From Methylomonas methanica MC09 (GTDB lineage: Bacteria > Pseudomonadota > Gammaproteobacteria > Methylococcales > Methylomonadaceae): 64,000 nucleotides of DNA. Below the pieces are notes generated by a model. The model ran no database searches. It was given only the letters and a program-made list of their open reading frames with translations, and was not told the origin of the DNA. Location of the stretch: assembly GCF_000214665.1 (NCBI RefSeq), contig NC_015572.1:248001-312000 (forward strand), given 5' to 3'. Every line of letters begins with the position of its first letter. The stretch's first letter is position 1. Made by a program: the position numbers and the translations under genes. Of the stretch, positions 46,158 through 54,086 are shown one piece after another.

Positions 46158-46197
46158 ATCCCTTTTTAACCACTTTACCTCATTTTTGCACCACTAT
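46158..46197 (-). promoter_or_regulatory. Candidate MraZ operator repeats
   Basis: On the minus strand this stretch reads ATAGTGGTGCA (46187-46197), ATGAGGTAA (46175-46183), AAAGTGGTT (46168-46176) and AAAAAGGGAT (46158-46167). Two fit the AAAGTGG / TGGG-type direct repeats known for MraZ in other bacteria, and the last two are 10 bases apart. They lie between the -10 element and the mraZ start, where a repressor would autoregulate. Assignment is by resemblance and position. Confidence 0.5.
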
Positions 46198-46221
46198 AAG
46201 TTTCAATAGGATCTTAGTCAA
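46193..46221 (-). promoter_or_regulatory. Sigma70-like promoter of the dcw cluster (Pmra)
   Basis: Minus-strand TTGACT (46216-46221), a 17-base spacer and TATAGT (46193-46198). Five of six -35 bases and five of six -10 bases match consensus. It would start transcription near 46185, about 50 bases before the mraZ TTG. Confidence 0.75.
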
Positions 46222-46280
46222 GAGACATTCAGATTAAATTCTTTCTTTTTCTACAATGACTTACGCCGGATTTGATTATG

Positions 46281-46324
46281 CAAACAAGGGTTTGTTTGGG
46301 ATAAAAATAAAGTTTATTTTTATC
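46281..46324. repeat. Two adjacent AT-rich palindromes upstream of the mra promoter
   Basis: CAAACAA / TTGTTTG (46281-46287 with 46292-46298), then a perfect 12-bp inverted repeat GATAAAAATAAA / TTTATTTTTATC around one base (46300-46324). They lie about 60-130 bases upstream of the -35 element and may be operators, or the terminator remnant of gpsA. Confidence 0.55.
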
Positions 46325-46355
46325 AGGCGGTTAAAAAAATATGTTGATGTCGAAT

Positions 46356-46371
46356 CTGACAAATTTGTCAG
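46356..46371. promoter_or_regulatory. 16-bp perfect palindrome CTGACAAATTTGTCAG
   Basis: A self-complementary 16-mer in the gpsA-mraZ intergenic region, 135 bases upstream of the mra -35 element. It has the form of a dimeric regulator site (TGACA-N4-TGTCA); the regulator is unknown. The rest of this 330-base region shows a 67-codon open frame on the plus strand (46256-46459) that I do not regard as a gene. Confidence 0.5.
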
Positions 46372-46462
46372 TTCGGGTTTGAGTGCTTTCGAAGAGGGTG
46401 ATGTGGGATTATTCTTGGGGAGATTGTCGGAGCATTGCGGAATACAAAATGAACGATGATAT

Positions 46463-47461
46463 TTAGATTTCGGGCTTTTGTTCGCGGGCCAATAAGTTTT
46501 GTACGGCTTGAATGGGGGGGAGATTATTGAATAAAACGTTGTAAACCTGTTCCGTGATAGGCATTTCAACGTTGTGTTTTTGTGCCAGCAAGTAAGCCTC
46601 CCGCGCGGCGGAGATGCCTTCAACGGATTGATTAATTTCCTGAAGGGCTTGTTCTCTGCCTTTGCCCTGGCCTAGAGCGAGGCCGAAGCGGCGATTTCTG
46701 GATTGATCGTCGGTACAGGTCAGGATTAAATCCCCTAGTCCGGCCAGTCCCATAAATGTATCCGGCTGACCGCCGAGTTGGGTGCCCAAGCGCATGATTT
46801 CGGTTAAGCCTCGTGTGACCAACGCTGCACGGGTATTGGCGCCTAGACCGAGGCCGTCCGCTATGCCGGCGGCGATGGCCATGACATTTTTGCAGGCACC
46901 GCCTACTTGTACGCCAATTATATCGCTGCTGGTATAGGCTCTAAAGCGATGGTTATGTAGGATGGCAGCCACTTGCGAGGCAAAAGTTTGCGATGTGGAT
47001 GCCACTGTAATCGCTGTCGGCAGTCCGTCCGCGACTTCTTTGGCAAAGGTTGGACCGGAAAGCGCAGCTGTTAAGACGTGGTCGCCTAGAATCTCAACCA
47101 CCACTTCGCTTAATAACGAACCTTTGTCGTTGTCGAAACCTTTGGTTGCCCAAGCAATGCGAGGTTGGTCGTCCAGAAAAGGTTTAATTTGCTGGAGTGT
47201 GGATTTGAAGGCGTGGCTGGGTATCGACAATAACAGCAGCGGACTAAATTGGACGCATTGCTGCAGATTGTCGGTTACGGTCAGGCTGGCGGGAAACGGG
47301 CAGCCAGCCAGATAACGTTGGTTTTTACCTGCCTTGTTTAGCGCCGAGACATGCTGGGGGTTATGACCCCACAGCAAAGTATCGCAGCCGTTTCGCGCCG
47401 CTTGTATGGCAAGGGCTGTGCCCCATGAGCCAGCGCCCAAAACGCTAATTGATCGGGGCAT
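46463..47461 (-). CDS. gpsA: Glycerol-3-phosphate dehydrogenase [NAD(P)+]
   Basis: Makes sn-glycerol 3-phosphate from dihydroxyacetone phosphate for phospholipids. 332 residues: ISVLGAGSWGTALAIQAA (NAD(P) binding), LLSIPSHAF, ATKGFDNDKGSLLSEV, LSGPTFAKEVADGLPTA, and the catalytic Lys/GGACKN segment (VGGACKNVMAIAAG). Six bases downstream of secB, a pairing also seen in enterobacteria. Confidence 0.97.
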   Translation of the reverse strand: MPRSISVLGAGSWGTALAIQAARNGCDTLLWGHNPQHVSALNKAGKNQRYLAGCPFPASLTVTDNLQQCVQFSPLLLLSIPSHAFKSTLQQIKPFLDDQPRIAWATKGFDNDKGSLLSEVVVEILGDHVLTAALSGPTFAKEVADGLPTAITVASTSQTFASQVAAILHNHRFRAYTSSDIIGVQVGGACKNVMAIAAGIADGLGLGANTRAALVTRGLTEIMRLGTQLGGQPDTFMGLAGLGDLILTCTDDQSRNRRFGLALGQGKGREQALQEINQSVEGISAAREAYLLAQKHNVEMPITEQVYNVLFNNLPPIQAVQNLLAREQKPEI

Positions 47462-47467
47462 GGTAGG

Positions 47468-47944
47468 CTAATTAAGCGTTTTAGCTTCCGGGCTTGATTG
47501 ATTTTGTTGGTTCTGCTGTATATGTTGCATATACAGCGCATCAAAGTTGACCGGGGCCAGAATCAATTGCGGAAAACCGCCTTTATTGACTAGGTCGGAT
47601 ATGGCTTCTCTTGCGTAAGGGAACAATACATTTGGGCAAAAGCTACCTAGCATGGGCCCCATTTCCTGTTCGCTAAAACCGGAAATGGTGAAAATGCCGG
47701 CTTGATTTATTTCAACCAGATAGGCTGTGGTTTCGCCGATTTTGACCGTGACTGTGATGGTTAGGGCTACCTCAAACATCGAGTTTTCTAAGGTTTCAAC
47801 GTGAGTGCCCAAATTCAAGTCAAGCGCAGGCTCCCATTTTTGGGTGAATACCTTGGGGGAGTTTGGGGTCTCGAAAGAAATATCTTTAGTGTAGATTTTC
47901 TGGATGGCGAATTGCTTTTCGCCGGCTGTGTTGGTTTCTGCCAT
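47468..47944 (-). CDS. secB: Protein-export chaperone SecB
   Basis: A cytosolic tetrameric chaperone that hands unfolded precursors to SecA. 158 residues with FAIQKIYTKDISFETPNSP, LTVTVKIGETTAYLVEINQAG-like strands, and NVLFPYAREAISDLVNKGGFPQLILAPVNFDALY, which are the family core. Located between the rhodanese gene and gpsA. Confidence 0.97.
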   Translation of the reverse strand: MAETNTAGEKQFAIQKIYTKDISFETPNSPKVFTQKWEPALDLNLGTHVETLENSMFEVALTITVTVKIGETTAYLVEINQAGIFTISGFSEQEMGPMLGSFCPNVLFPYAREAISDLVNKGGFPQLILAPVNFDALYMQHIQQNQQNQSSPEAKTLN

Positions 47945-47969
47945 GATTCAGTGCCAGTTTAGGTTAAGG

Positions 47970-48407
47970 TTAGTCGCGCGTTTTACTGATTTTGATCGGT
48001 AATTTGTTTTCTTCCCAGGATTGCATGCCGCCTTGCATATGATACACCTGTCCGAAGCCCGCTTTGGTCAGCGTTTTGCAGGCGGGCACCGAGCGGGCGC
48101 CGGTTTGGCAGATCACAATAAGCGGATGGGTTTTATGTTTTTCCAGCGAGGGCAGCTTCTCATCTAATTTGCCCAGCGGTATGTTGACGGCGTTTTCGAT
48201 ATGGCTTTTCAGGAACTCGTTGGCTTCTCTGACGTCGATGATTACCGTTTTGTCGTCATTCATTTTAGTTACGGCAATTAATGGGGAAATGCTTTCGTAG
48301 CCGTTAAAGGAATTTGACAGCAAATCCTGAATCAATAAAAAAATAACGCAGACGAGCGAAAACGAAAGCAGATAATGGTTGGTTACAAATTCGATATATT
48401 GGTCCAT
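47970..48407 (-). CDS. Membrane-anchored rhodanese-like sulfurtransferase
   Basis: 145 residues: an N-terminal membrane helix (about 9-29) followed by one rhodanese domain (about 45-138). The active-site loop is CQTGARS with the catalytic Cys100, so it should carry a persulfide. VIIDVREANEFLKSHI and MQGGMQSWEENKLPI are typical. YibN-like proteins with this architecture commonly precede secB in gammaproteobacteria. The adjacent ArsR-type regulator (36 bases upstream) suggests control by sulfane sulfur. Confidence 0.92.
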   Translation of the reverse strand: MDQYIEFVTNHYLLSFSLVCVIFLLIQDLLSNSFNGYESISPLIAVTKMNDDKTVIIDVREANEFLKSHIENAVNIPLGKLDEKLPSLEKHKTHPLIVICQTGARSVPACKTLTKAGFGQVYHMQGGMQSWEENKLPIKISKTRD

Positions 48408-48442
48408 CGTGGGAGATTTTTATAGTTTGGTTTGGAAGGAAA

Positions 48443-48754
48443 TTAGGCGCCGCAAAAAACCGTTCGCATCATTTCGATCAGATGAATGACGCGTTTGTCA
48501 TCGATAAAATAATAAACGCGGTTGGCGTCCTTTTTAAAATCCAGAATGCCTTTGTCTCGAAGTATTGCCAAATGTTGCGAGATGTTGCTTTGGCTGGTGC
48601 CGACCTGCTCGACGATATCTTGTACGCTGATGGATTTGTCGCCCAATACGCATAATATCTTCAGGCGCAAGGGGTGGGACATGGCTTTTAGACAACGCGC
48701 GGCTCGGTTGATGTCGTTGTCGTCATAAAGTATGTGATCGTCGTTATCTTCCAT
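48443..48754 (-). CDS. ArsR/SmtB-family regulator, probable persulfide sensor
   Basis: 103 residues of winged helix-turn-helix: LKAMSHPLRLKIL, recognition helix TSQSNISQHLAILRDKGIL and wing DANRVYYFIDD. Metal-site motifs of ArsR (ELCVCDL) or SmtB are absent. It has Cys35 in helix 2 (KILCVL) and Cys101 near the C-terminus (TVFCGA), the positions of the redox pair in SqrR/BigR/YgaV-type persulfide sensors, plus Cys21. Such repressors usually govern sulfide-oxidation or rhodanese genes, which fits the next gene. Assignment to the persulfide group is inferred. Confidence 0.85.
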   Translation of the reverse strand: MEDNDDHILYDDNDINRAARCLKAMSHPLRLKILCVLGDKSISVQDIVEQVGTSQSNISQHLAILRDKGILDFKKDANRVYYFIDDKRVIHLIEMMRTVFCGA

Positions 48755-48832
48755 AGGGTCTTCTAAAATTTCGATGTACTGTACGGTCTATTTTCACGCT
48801 ACGCCAGCATACACCTACTGTATAATGAAGGT

Positions 48833-48941
48833 AAAGCCAAGTGAACTTATCGCTTGAGTCGCCGCAAAAACTCAGCAAATCTAACAGACTGGACTGTAAT
48901 GTTCAATAGCAGGAGCAGCGCGGATCGCCTCGCGCTTTTTT
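48833..48941 (+). ncRNA. Candidate small RNA between the ArsR gene and envC
   Basis: A TATAAT at 48821-48826 (no good -35) would start a transcript near 48833, and a terminator ends it at 48941, giving about 109 bases without a plausible ORF. Two small stems are visible: GAGT/ACTC at about 48856-48873 and CAG/CTG around 48889. It is not 4.5S, 6S or tmRNA by sequence. Confidence 0.3.
48917..48941 (+). terminator. Intrinsic terminator upstream of envC
   Basis: A 6-bp GC stem AGCGCG / CGCGCT (48917-48922 with 48931-48936), an 8-base loop, and a run of six T that begins with the last base of the stem. It lies 170 bases before the envC-like start and faces the plus strand, so something short upstream is terminated. 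Confidence 0.6.
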
Positions 48942-49112
48942 GTTGTCTGTAAATTCGCTGCATAAATAACAGAAACCGGTTGGATTTAAATACAATGCTA
49001 AATCGATCGAAACCTTTGGACTTAAAATTGACTGCAGTAATGATGCGATTTCTCCGAGTTACACTGCTTGACGGTTTATCGGTTTATCGGTTTGCGGGCT
49101 AATCGGGTAATT

Positions 49113-50354
49113 ATGAAGGCCAGGTTTTGTGCTTTGCTTGCGTTTGCAGCTGTCAGTCCCGGGCTTTGGGCGGAGTCGGATACAGCAAAGGCACGGGAAC
49201 TGGCAGATGTGCAAGTCAAAATCCGGAAAGTTGGCGCGGATGTTAAAAAATTGGCCGCGGAAAAAAATACTCAAATTGCGCAATTGCGAAAACTGGAAAA
49301 GCAATATGGTGAGCAGATCAATGCATTAGATTCCATTAAGACCGAAATCCGGCAGCAGGAGCAGGTGCTTGCTGAGGTCAGGAAAAACATTGCCGCCACG
49401 GAAAAAGATCTGCATGCTCAGCGGGACGGTTTGCAAGGGCTGGTCAAGTCGGCCCATGCGATGAGTCATAAAGAGGGGCTGGATGTACTATTAAACCAGC
49501 GGGACCCTGCTTTATCCGGAAGGATGTTGGTCTATTACGATTACATAAGCAAAGCCCGCCTGCAAAAATTACAGGCAATAGAGGATGATTTCAAAACTTT
49601 GCGGCAGCTGGAGGCGCGCAAAGATACCGAAAGCCAGTTATTGCAAGTGGCCTTGGAAAAAAAACAGCAGGAGACCGATACTTTAAAGTTGTTAAAACAA
49701 CAGCGGGAAAACGTGTTGGCGCAAATCAGCCGGGATCACGTGAATAAGCGGGATCAGCTCGCCAGTTTGATGCAAGACGAGAAAAAATTAGCGGCGCTAG
49801 TGGCATCCTTACAAAAAACTGATGATAATGGGCCGCAGGCTCATCCGCCTGAGCCGATTGTCGAAAAAAAAACGGCAATTATCCAGCAGCCGCCGCTGCA
49901 AGCTCAGCCTAAGAAAGCAGAAAATAGAGCAACTCCGCTGCAGATGGGTAAGGCTTTTGCCGAATTGCGGGGGCAGTTGCCCTGGCCCGTGCAAGGGGCA
50001 ATTGTTGAGCGGTTCGGCAGTCGGCGATTCGAAACTACCTGGGATGGTACTGTGATCGGTGCAAGCGAGGGGGCTGCCATACATGCGGTGGCTGCGGGCC
50101 GGGTAGTTTACGCCGACTGGTTGAGAGGTTATGGGCTTATGCTTATTGTCGATCACGGTAAGGGCTTTATGAGTTTGTATGCGTTTAACCAGAGTTTGCA
50201 TAAAAGCGTCGGTGAATATGTTAAAACAGGCGACGTATTGGCGTCCGTAGGGCGTAGTGGCGGCCGTTCTCGCGCCGCGCTTTATTTTGGTATACGTCAA
50301 AAAGGCAGGGCTGTCGATCCCGAAAAATGGTGTCGCAAACCAGGCAAGGGTTAA
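49113..50354 (+). CDS. envC: Murein hydrolase activator, EnvC family
   Basis: A periplasmic coiled-coil protein that activates cell-separating amidases. With the ATG at 49113 it is 413 residues, starting with a signal peptide (about residues 1-20); the frame open from 49068 puts 15 polar residues ahead of it. Long coiled coils occupy about 25-245. The C-terminal LytM (M23) domain lacks the zinc His and Asp ligands of active enzymes (the region reads DHGKGFMSLYAFNQSL and AALYFGIRQKG), as in E. coli EnvC, so it is not expected to cut peptidoglycan itself. ctpA follows after 36 bases. Confidence 0.88.
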   Translation: MKARFCALLAFAAVSPGLWAESDTAKARELADVQVKIRKVGADVKKLAAEKNTQIAQLRKLEKQYGEQINALDSIKTEIRQQEQVLAEVRKNIAATEKDLHAQRDGLQGLVKSAHAMSHKEGLDVLLNQRDPALSGRMLVYYDYISKARLQKLQAIEDDFKTLRQLEARKDTESQLLQVALEKKQQETDTLKLLKQQRENVLAQISRDHVNKRDQLASLMQDEKKLAALVASLQKTDDNGPQAHPPEPIVEKKTAIIQQPPLQAQPKKAENRATPLQMGKAFAELRGQLPWPVQGAIVERFGSRRFETTWDGTVIGASEGAAIHAVAAGRVVYADWLRGYGLMLIVDHGKGFMSLYAFNQSLHKSVGEYVKTGDVLASVGRSGGRSRAALYFGIRQKGRAVDPEKWCRKPGKG

Positions 50355-50390
50355 TTTTTTAGGAAACAGGTTGTTGGAGTTTTAAAACAC

Positions 50391-51746
50391 ATGCGGAAAA
50401 AAACAAACATTTTGATTTTATTGGTTGGGTTCATTCTGGGAGCCATGGTCAGCATATGCGGCAGTGTCCTCGCGGAAAAAGATCCCGCTGTTTCCTCAAA
50501 ATCCGAAGATATGCAAACGTTGCCCTTCGAAGAGCTGCGGACGTTTACCGAAATTTTCGGTCGCATCAAGCAAGACTATGTTGAGCCGGTGTCCGATAAG
50601 AAACTACTGGAAGATGCTATCCGAGGTATGCTGTCGGGTTTGGATCCTCATTCAGCCTATTTGGCCGACGAAGAATATAAAGAGCTGCAGGAAGGCACTA
50701 CCGGACAGTTTGGTGGGCTGGGCATTGAAGTCGGCATGGAAAACGGCTTTGTCAAAGTGGTGTCGCCTATCGACGACACGCCCGCGCAAAAGGCCGGCAT
50801 TAAAGCCGGGGATTTGATAGTGCGACTCGACGACAAGCCGGTCAAAGGGATGACCTTGGGCGATGCGGTCAAAATCATGCGCGGCGAGCCAGGTAGTCAA
50901 ATCGTCTTGACTGTAATCAGGGAAGGTGCGGAGGCGCCATTAAAATTCGAAATAACGCGCGACATTATCAAAGTCAAAAGCGTTAAAAGCCGCTTGCTGG
51001 AAAAGGGCTACGGGTATTTGCGGATCAGTAGTTTTCAATCCGGCACCGGAGAAAGTCTGGTTGAGGCGATTGACGAATTGAAAAAAGAAAATGAAGCGCC
51101 GCTAAAGGGCATTATTCTGGATTTGCGCAATAACCCGGGCGGGGTGCTCAATGCCGCAGTGGACGTTAGCGATGCGTTTATTCAATCGGGTCTGATTGTA
51201 TACACTGAGGGTCGGATTAAAAACTCGGAAATGCGCTTCAATGCCACGCCTGACGATATCATTGACGGGGCGCCTATAGTAGTGCTGATCAATGGTGGCT
51301 CGGCGTCGGCTTCCGAGATTGTGGCTGGCGCTCTGCAAGATCATAAGCGCGCTATCATCATGGGCGAAAAGTCGTTCGGTAAAGGATCGGTGCAGACTAT
51401 TTTGCCGACCAGTAACGGCGGGGCTGTTAAGTTGACGACCGCGCGCTATTTCACGCCTTCCGGACGTTCCATTCAGGCCGAAGGGATAGAGCCGGACGTC
51501 ACTTTGGCCCGCGTGAAACTGGAAGCTTTAGAAAAGGCAAAATTTGAGTCTATAAAGGAAGCTGATTTGTCCGGTCATTTGTCTAATGGTAATGGCGACA
51601 AAAAGAAATCAGAGGCTAATGAAAAAGCCGATGATAAAGAGGATAACGATAAAGAGGCTGATGGCAATGAAGCTGAAATTCGTGATTACCCGCTGCACGA
51701 GGCCTTGAACTTACTTAAAGGCGTCAGTATTCTGAAAAGCAGGTAA
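50391..51746 (+). CDS. ctpA: Carboxyl-terminal processing protease, S41 family
   Basis: A periplasmic serine protease of 451 residues: signal or anchor (6-28), N-terminal helices (ELRTFTEIFGRIKQDYVEP), PDZ domain (about 98-180, GLGIEVGMENGFVKVVSP) and S41 core. The catalytic Ser is in NGGSASASEIVAGAL and Lys in GEKSFGKGSVQTILP. Unusual is a charged low-complexity tail (about residues 400-432, alternating Lys, Asp, Glu and Asn) before a conserved-looking DYPLHEALNLLKG end. Downstream of envC, as seen in many gammaproteobacteria. Confidence 0.95.
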   Translation: MRKKTNILILLVGFILGAMVSICGSVLAEKDPAVSSKSEDMQTLPFEELRTFTEIFGRIKQDYVEPVSDKKLLEDAIRGMLSGLDPHSAYLADEEYKELQEGTTGQFGGLGIEVGMENGFVKVVSPIDDTPAQKAGIKAGDLIVRLDDKPVKGMTLGDAVKIMRGEPGSQIVLTVIREGAEAPLKFEITRDIIKVKSVKSRLLEKGYGYLRISSFQSGTGESLVEAIDELKKENEAPLKGIILDLRNNPGGVLNAAVDVSDAFIQSGLIVYTEGRIKNSEMRFNATPDDIIDGAPIVVLINGGSASASEIVAGALQDHKRAIIMGEKSFGKGSVQTILPTSNGGAVKLTTARYFTPSGRSIQAEGIEPDVTLARVKLEALEKAKFESIKEADLSGHLSNGNGDKKKSEANEKADDKEDNDKEADGNEAEIRDYPLHEALNLLKGVSILKSR

Positions 51747-51763
51747 ATTTGAGCCAATAAAAA

Positions 51764-51794
51764 ACCGGCTAACTATCGGTTAGCCGGTTTTTTT
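51764..51794 (+). terminator. Intrinsic terminator of ctpA
   Basis: A perfect 10-bp stem ACCGGCTAAC / GTTAGCCGGT (51764-51773 with 51779-51788), a 5-base loop and seven T. An upstream A-run makes it usable for the convergent DUF934 gene. Confidence 0.92.
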
Positions 51795-51838
51795 GTGTCC
51801 GATAACTGTTAAGTCAGGTGGTTGAAGCAGATCAAGGC

Positions 51839-52291
51839 TTAATATGTAGATGCTTGATAGCGGACTGAAAAATCTTTGATGGCGGATAACGCTAATTCCA
51901 TATCTTTGGGGTTGTTAAACTCGAAAGAATCGACCCCGACCCGGTGTAAATAAAACACTTGGTCAGCCATGTAGTTACCAATTGCGCGGATTTCGCCTTG
52001 ATAGTTGTAGCGGTTTTTTAAAAGACGGGCCTGCGAAAACGTGCGGCCGTCGGTAAATGCCGGAAAATTCAGTTCTATCAGTTTAATGAATGGCAGTTCG
52101 TCTCCGAGCGAGGCAACATCGTCGGCGGGGGCGAGTCGGATGCCTACTTTGCCTGAGTGTTGCAGCAGCGCGGCTTTCTCTTGCGTCCAGCGTGTGACTG
52201 ATACCGTGATGTCGCCGCTGGTTAACGGGGCGTCATCCTCTACAAATGTCCAGGTGTTTTCTAAAATCTGTTGATCTTTAATGATTGGCAT
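51839..52291 (-). CDS. DUF934 protein associated with sulfite reductase
   Basis: 150 residues of the DUF934 family, a small protein found beside cysI-type reductases in proteobacteria and probably needed for electron supply or assembly. Visible landmarks are LIELNFPAFTDGRTFSQARLLKNRY, GEIRAIGNYMADQVFYLHRVGVDSF. No cofactor motif is evident. Its start overlaps the end of the reductase gene by 14 bases. Confidence 0.88.
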   Translation of the reverse strand: MPIIKDQQILENTWTFVEDDAPLTSGDITVSVTRWTQEKAALLQHSGKVGIRLAPADDVASLGDELPFIKLIELNFPAFTDGRTFSQARLLKNRYNYQGEIRAIGNYMADQVFYLHRVGVDSFEFNNPKDMELALSAIKDFSVRYQASTY

Positions 52292-53930
52292 AAACTTTTT
52301 CTCTAAAGGGTTCCAGGCCTACGCGCTTGACGGTTTGTAAAAAAGCTTCCTCTTCCAAGCGGTGCTGAATATAGACATCCAGAATGCGGGTAATGGATTT
52401 GGTGATCTGATGCTTGGCCACTGATGGTCCCAAGCGGTCACCTATGGCGGCTTCATTTTCCGATGAACCGCCCAAAGTAATCTGATACCACTCCTCGCCT
52501 TTTTTGTCGACGCCCAGGATGCCTATGTGGCCGACGCTTTGATGGGCGCAGCCGTTCATGCAGCCGGACATATTGATCTTGAGGTCGCCGATATCGTGAA
52601 TGTAATCCATGTCGTCAAGCGCTTCGTTGATTTCCCGGGCAACACCAATGGAGCCGGCGTTGGCCAGCGAGCAAAAATCCAGGCCCGGGCAGCAGATCAT
52701 ATCGGTTGCTGTGCCGATATTGGGAGTTGCGAGTTTTAACGCATCCAGTTTTTGCCACAGGGTATACAGGTCGGCGTGTTTTATATCGGCCAGCACCAGG
52801 TTTTGTCTATGTGTGCTTCTGACTTCGCCGAAACTGTAGGCATCGGCTAAATTAGCCAAGGCATCCAGTTGGTCGGCAGTGATGTCGCCCGGCGGCGAGT
52901 CGGGTGCCTTTAGCGAAACGAAAACCGCGCGGTAGCCGGGCACTCGATGGTCGGTGCTGTTGTATTTGTACCATTTGGCAAAGGCCTGATCGTCGGCTAG
53001 GTGTTGCGCTAGGCTACTGTCGTTGTTTGCGGCGGGATCGTACGCGGGCAGTGCGAATTGGGCCTGCATGGCGGCAATGCGTTCATCGCTGAGCAGCATG
53101 TCATCCCGTATGCTTAGCCATTCGTTTTCAACCAGAGCGGTAAATTTTTCCAGGCCGGTTTCCTTGACCAGAATCTTGATACGGGCTTTGTATTTATTGT
53201 CGCGTCTGCCGAGCAGGTTATAAACCCGAAGAATGGCTTCCAGGTAAGAAAGCAGATGTTTTTTCTCTAAAAACGCCTTCACGGTTTGGCCGATGATGGG
53301 CGTTCTGCCTAACCCGCCTCCGGCCAGGACTCTGAAGCCAATTCGACCTTCCTCATTGCGTACCAGATAGACGCCGATGTCATGCAATTGAACTGCGGCT
53401 CTGTCTTGTTCCGAACCGCTGACGGCTATTTTGAACTTGCGCGGCAGGTAGGCGAATTCCGGATGTAAAGTCGTCCATTGGCGAATGATTTCGCAATAAG
53501 GGCGCGGGTCTTCCAGTTCGTCCGGGCAAACACCGGCTAAATGATCGGAGGTGGTGTTACGCAGGCAGTTGCCGCTGGTCTGTATGGCATGCATTTGTAC
53601 CGTAGCCAGTTCCGCCAATAGATCTGGGACCCGCTCCAGGTCTGGCCAGTTGTATTGAACATTTTGACGGGTAGTAAAATGACAATAACCTTTATCGTAG
53701 TCGCGAGCGACCTTCGCTAACATTCGTAGTTGTCTGGAGGCGAGTAAGCCATAGGGTACGGCAACCCGCAACATCGGTGCGTGAGTTTGGACATAAAGTC
53801 CGTTCATTAGACGCAGTGCGCGGAATTCGTCGGGGCCGAGTTCGCCGTTCAGGAAGCGCTGTGTCTGGCCTCGGAACTGAGTAACGCGCTCTTCAATAAG
53901 TGTTTGATCCTGCTCGTTATATTGATACAT
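52278..53930 (-). CDS. cysI: Siroheme sulfite/nitrite reductase, CysI-type
   Basis: A six-electron siroheme-[4Fe-4S] reductase of 550 residues with two ferredoxin-like and two siroheme half domains. The cluster-siroheme Cys ligands lie in CCPGLDFCSLANAGS and SGCMNGCAHQSVGHIGILG; siroheme-binding basic residues in FTTRQNVQYNWPDL and SGNCLRNTTSDHLAG. The DUF934 partner supports assimilatory sulfite reduction rather than nitrite reduction, but the family contains both. It is divergent from the antiporter with 156 bases between. Confidence 0.9.
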   Translation of the reverse strand: MYQYNEQDQTLIEERVTQFRGQTQRFLNGELGPDEFRALRLMNGLYVQTHAPMLRVAVPYGLLASRQLRMLAKVARDYDKGYCHFTTRQNVQYNWPDLERVPDLLAELATVQMHAIQTSGNCLRNTTSDHLAGVCPDELEDPRPYCEIIRQWTTLHPEFAYLPRKFKIAVSGSEQDRAAVQLHDIGVYLVRNEEGRIGFRVLAGGGLGRTPIIGQTVKAFLEKKHLLSYLEAILRVYNLLGRRDNKYKARIKILVKETGLEKFTALVENEWLSIRDDMLLSDERIAAMQAQFALPAYDPAANNDSSLAQHLADDQAFAKWYKYNSTDHRVPGYRAVFVSLKAPDSPPGDITADQLDALANLADAYSFGEVRSTHRQNLVLADIKHADLYTLWQKLDALKLATPNIGTATDMICCPGLDFCSLANAGSIGVAREINEALDDMDYIHDIGDLKINMSGCMNGCAHQSVGHIGILGVDKKGEEWYQITLGGSSENEAAIGDRLGPSVAKHQITKSITRILDVYIQHRLEEEAFLQTVKRVGLEPFREKVYANH

Positions 53931-54086
53931 TTACAAGTGCTTTTTGCTGTAGGGACATTTTTGATAAGGGCTGGAATAATATACTGGTGGGCATTAAATG
54001 ACAAAGATTATTGTATGGTGATAACATGCCCTGCTGATTTTTTCACTGTTAATAATGACTAAAACTTACGGGTAAAGGGGGTTATC

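Noticed and set aside
46256..46459. 67-codon open frame on the plus strand upstream of mraZ
   Set aside because: It lies across the palindromes of the mra regulatory region, has no ribosome-binding site and its protein resembles nothing that I know.
49113..50354. Active M23 endopeptidase
   Set aside because: The zinc-binding His and Asp residues of LytM enzymes are missing, as in EnvC.
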